The notes under the pieces are model-generated. The model worked only from the letters and a program-made list of their open reading frames with translations, did no database searches and was not told the DNA's origin. A stretch of 53,914 bases of DNA from Paenibacillus rigui (GTDB taxonomy: Bacteria > Bacillota > Bacilli > Paenibacillales > NBRC-103111), in the NCBI RefSeq assembly GCF_002234615.1, contig NZ_NMQW01000038.1, positions 1 to 53,914 on the forward strand, in the 5' to 3' direction. The position numbers and the translations under genes were made by a program. Positions 51,301-53,914 of the stretch are shown here, one piece after another (position 1 is the first letter of the stretch; every line of letters begins with the position of its first letter).

Positions 51301-52692
51301 ATGAAAACAGTAGTGGTTATCGGCGGGGGAATTACCGGTTTGTCCACCGCGTACTATTTGCAAAAAGCGATGAAGGCCCGGGAAGAGGCTGTTCAAATCG
51401 TCCTGGTGGAAGCGAGTGAAACGTTAGGCGGTAAAATCAGAACCGTGCAGAATGGCGAATTTATTATGGAAACCGGGGCGGACTCGATCGTTACCCGCAA
51501 AACGAATGTGGCTCCGCTGCTGGAGGAGCTGGATTTAACGAACGATATTGTCTATAATGCCACGGGTATTTCCTTTATTCATACCAAAGGTGAGCTGAAG
51601 CAAATTCCGAAGGACGCCGTGTTCGGCATTCCATTGAGTCTGGAATCGTTAGCCAAGACGGATTTAGTATCGGCAGAGGGCAAGGTCGAGGCGTTAAAAG
51701 ACTTTTATACCCCGAACGAATCGTTTACCAAGGAGGATTCCATTGGCGCGTTTCTGGAGCATTTTCTCGGAAAAGAGCTCGTGGAGAAGCAAATTTCCCC
51801 GGTTTTGTCGGGTGTTTACTCGGGCCAGCTCCTGGAACTGACGATAGCGTCCACGCTGCCTTACTTGTTGGATTATAAGAATGAATACGGCAGTATTATT
51901 CAGGGCTTGGCTGAGAACAAACAAAAATTTCAAAGCACAGGCGACAAAAAGTTTATGTCCTTCAAAAAAGGCGTCTCCGCCTTCATCGATCGGCTTGAGG
52001 AGCGGCTGACGGGGGCGAGGATATATAAAGGCGTCCGGGCCGAGAAGCTGGAAAAGGTCAGGGATAGGGATCATTACCTCTTGACCTTGTCGAATCAGGA
52101 AGTGATCGAAGCCGACTTCGTAGTCCTCAGCACGCTGCACCCGACAGCACAGCACCTGCTGCAGGATGAGCGGCTGAATGAAGACTTCAATCAGCTGAGG
52201 AACAGCTCCTTGATCAGCGTTTACCTCGGATACGATATTCCGGACAGTGAGCTGCCGAAGGACGGAACGGGATTTATCGCAGCCGAAGACAGCGGCCTGA
52301 CATGCAACGCGTGCACCTGGACCAGCCGCAAATGGGAGCATACCTCGGAGAAGCAGCATTTGCTGGTCCGGCTTTTTTATAAAAGCACGAGTCCGGAGTA
52401 CGAAAGATTGCAGAAGCTTGGCGAGGATGAGCTGATGCAGGTGGCACGGCGCGATATTGAAGCCAGTCTCGGCATTACAGCGCAGCCGGTGTCCTGCAAT
52501 GTAACCAAGTGGCACGAGACGATGCCGAATTATCACATCAAGCATCCGCAGCTGGTAGCTTCATTGGAGAGCAAGCTTGCCGCGAGCTTCCCGAATGTAC
52601 TGCTGGCGGGATGCTCCTATTATGGCGTCGGTATCCCCGATTGCATATTGAACGGTGAGCGGATCGCACAGCGGATTGCGGAACGGATATAA
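51301..52692 (+). CDS. hemY: HemY-type coproporphyrinogen III/protoporphyrinogen oxidase
   Basis: A 463-residue flavoprotein. The ATG at 51301 follows AGGTGG; a GTG 12 bases upstream is less likely. The FAD-binding N-terminus is VVVIGGGITGLSTAYYL, followed by the Glu-containing LVEASETLGGKIRT. Further family features are METGADSIVTRK, SPVLSGVYSG and the C-terminal FPNVLLAGCSYYGVGIPDCI, which closes the FAD site. In Firmicutes this enzyme (also called CgoX) oxidises coproporphyrinogen III to coproporphyrin III for the coproporphyrin-dependent haem pathway. It stands apart from other haem genes. Confidence 0.92.
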   Translation: MKTVVVIGGGITGLSTAYYLQKAMKAREEAVQIVLVEASETLGGKIRTVQNGEFIMETGADSIVTRKTNVAPLLEELDLTNDIVYNATGISFIHTKGELKQIPKDAVFGIPLSLESLAKTDLVSAEGKVEALKDFYTPNESFTKEDSIGAFLEHFLGKELVEKQISPVLSGVYSGQLLELTIASTLPYLLDYKNEYGSIIQGLAENKQKFQSTGDKKFMSFKKGVSAFIDRLEERLTGARIYKGVRAEKLEKVRDRDHYLLTLSNQEVIEADFVVLSTLHPTAQHLLQDERLNEDFNQLRNSSLISVYLGYDIPDSELPKDGTGFIAAEDSGLTCNACTWTSRKWEHTSEKQHLLVRLFYKSTSPEYERLQKLGEDELMQVARRDIEASLGITAQPVSCNVTKWHETMPNYHIKHPQLVASLESKLAASFPNVLLAGCSYYGVGIPDCILNGERIAQRIAERI

Positions 52693-52703
52693 GTGAAGAG
52701 AGA

Positions 52704-52734
52704 AGAGCAGGCTGCGCACAGCCTGCTCTTTTTT
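52704..52734 (+). terminator. Terminator after hemY
   Basis: AGAGCAGGCTG-cgca-CAGCCTGCTCT is followed by TTTTTG. Confidence 0.85.
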
Positions 52735-52868
52735 GTGAGGTGTGGTGTTGAGGAGCGGAGCGTCCGCATTTGAAGCTTGTGTTTCACAGCTGCTTGGCAG
52801 GATTCAAGGCAAACATACAGGGTTCATCCAAGGACGCCGCAGCGTTATTCTCATGAACCGTGCGGGAC

Positions 52869-53751
52869 TCATTGGTTTGATAGCTCCTGTCTGAGGAAGT
52901 GATACAGCTTGGCACTCGCCAGCTTTAGCGGGTAGTCTGCTGCTTTACAGGCAATGCCGCACGTCATATCGATGGGTTTGCCGCGCAGCATGCGTACGGT
53001 GGTTCCTTCAGGCACAGGCTCCAGTAAAATTTGGGGGACGAGTGCGATCCCAAGACCGCTCTGAACATAATATTTCATCGCTGCCATGCTGCCGATTTCC
53101 ATCGTATCAAGAGGGGTTCTTCCCGTTTCCTGCAGCACAAGCTCGAGCTTCCTGCGGTAAGGGCAGTCATCTGCTGTAATAAGCAGGCGGTGATCCCGAA
53201 TCAGTTGGGGATCTACGGCAGCCTGCTCGCTGAGAGGATGATGCTCCGGCAGCAATAAGGCGAATAGTTCTGTAAATAACGGTTCAAAATAAAGCTCGGC
53301 TCCCAGCTCCGGGGCGGAGCATAATGCCATATCGAGATCCCCATTCAGCAGCCGGCTGCTTAACGCAGGGGTACTCGCGATATCTACCGAGACACGGATA
53401 TGGGGATACTGGGTAAGAAAACGCTGCAGCAAACCGGGCAGGCGGTAGCTGGCCGCCGGCTCCGTCACACCGAGACGTATATGGCCGGCTTCACCCGAGC
53501 ACATATCTGAAAGTCTGATCTGGAGCTGCTCCCAGTCCTTCACGATAGATCTGCTGTGCTCATAAAACAACCTTCCGGCTTCCGTCAGAGCAACAGGCTT
53601 GCCGCGTTCGATGAGCTGTACGCCCAGCTCGGACTCCAAGCGTTGGATTTGCATAGTTACGGTGGACTGGGCGTAATTCAATTCTTCCGCCCCGGTTAAA
53701 GCTGCCGGTCGTAACGATCCATTGAAATGTTTTTAAAGTTTTAAAGTCCAT
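52869..53751 (-). pseudogene. LysR-family regulator, frame broken near its start
   Basis: From 53751 the minus strand reads MDFKTLKTFQWIVTTGSFNR, a typical LysR N-terminus, after AAGGTGATG. The frame then leaves the expected path, while the next frame resumes with AEELNYAQSTVTMQIQRLES and continues as a full LysR effector domain (SRLLNGDLDMAL, MKYYVQSGLGIALVP) to 52869. The break is at about 53687-53695 in the G/C run on the minus strand, as if two bases were lost or one gained. An intact protein would be about 293 residues. A LysR-type palindrome lies ahead at 53781-53797. This may be a real mutation or a sequence error. Confidence 0.75.
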
Positions 53752-53780
53752 CGGAAGTCATCACCTTTGTTCTTCATATG

Positions 53781-53797
53781 ATTCAATAAAATTGAAT
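53781..53797. promoter_or_regulatory. Probable LysR-type operator between divergent genes
   Basis: ATTCAAT-aaa-ATTGAAT, a perfect interrupted palindrome in the AT-rich region between the LysR gene and the divergent gene starting at 53878. Confidence 0.5.
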
Positions 53798-53877
53798 AAA
53801 TTATTTAATTAATTCACTTATACAAAATTTTTAAAAGGGGGTACACTGAACATAACAAAAGCAAAGGAGGGATTTCG

Positions 53878-53914
53878 ATGACTTTGATGGACCAAGTGCA
53901 CCTGGAAACAGAGG
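53878..53914 (+). CDS. Start of a gene cut by the window end
   Basis: An ATG follows AAAGGAGGGATTTCG. Only MTLMDQVHLETE is visible, which is too little for a family call. Divergence from a LysR gene makes it the likely target of that regulator. Confidence 0.7.
   Translation, partial: MTLMDQVHLETE

Overview
The window looks like chromosomal DNA of a spore-forming, Gram-positive member of the Paenibacillaceae, most likely Paenibacillus or a close relative. The signs are AGGAGG-type ribosome binding sites with frequent TTG and GTG starts, a GerA/GerB/GerC germinant-receptor operon, a YjcZ-type sporulation peptide, a YheC/D-type ATP-grasp protein, a LysM-GH18 spore-type lytic enzyme, an S-layer (SLH) protein, and a YesM/YesN-type two-component system beside sugar ABC transporters. 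I see no rRNA, tRNA, CRISPR array, prophage or insertion sequence.

Layout. 1-12.4 kb is ordinary housekeeping and accessory DNA: a probable SR1P peptide, a LysM/GH18 enzyme, DUF1835, YciI, metallo-beta-lactamase-fold, MFS, secreted 5'-nucleotidase, ZIP transporter, low-molecular-weight phosphatase, a ParB-like protein apart from any parA, DUF975 and YjcZ. speD follows at 12.6 kb.

13.7-33.2 kb is the most interesting part: an AraC regulator, a YesMN two-component system, and two consecutive import-and-catabolism modules. Module 1 has a sugar-type ABC importer (lipoprotein plus two permeases), an adenylylsulfate-kinase-like protein translationally coupled to sulfatase-like protein 1, a Gfo/Idh/MocA oxidoreductase, a TIM-barrel isomerase/epimerase and sulfatase-like protein 2. 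Module 2 has a paralogous Gfo/Idh/MocA oxidoreductase, a second importer (one permease frameshifted) and sulfatase 3. Only sulfatase 3 has the C-x-P-x-R formylglycine motif. The other two carry Thr at the nucleophile position in an ungapped alignment. None of the three hydrolases has a signal peptide, and there is no glycoside hydrolase, lyase or ABC ATPase. I infer a system that imports a small sulfated or phosphorylated sugar or cyclitol and removes the ester inside the cell. A perfect match to the 14-base CcpA cre consensus precedes the first importer.

33.5-53.9 kb: an SDR plus WYL-regulator pair; a gerB-gerA-gerC operon in which each gene overlaps the next by ATGA; flavohaemoglobin hmp with a Crp/Fnr-type operator placed as in a class II activated promoter, convergent with a small Crp/Fnr gene; a GT4 glycosyltransferase; a MATE exporter; a YdjM-like protein; an MFS transporter; a large nested palindromic repeat; an SLH protein; a dioxygenase fused to HEAT repeats; a YheC/D protein; hemY; a frameshifted LysR gene; and the start of a divergent gene cut by the window edge. 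Two clear reading-frame breaks and one suspected one may be real mutations or assembly errors.
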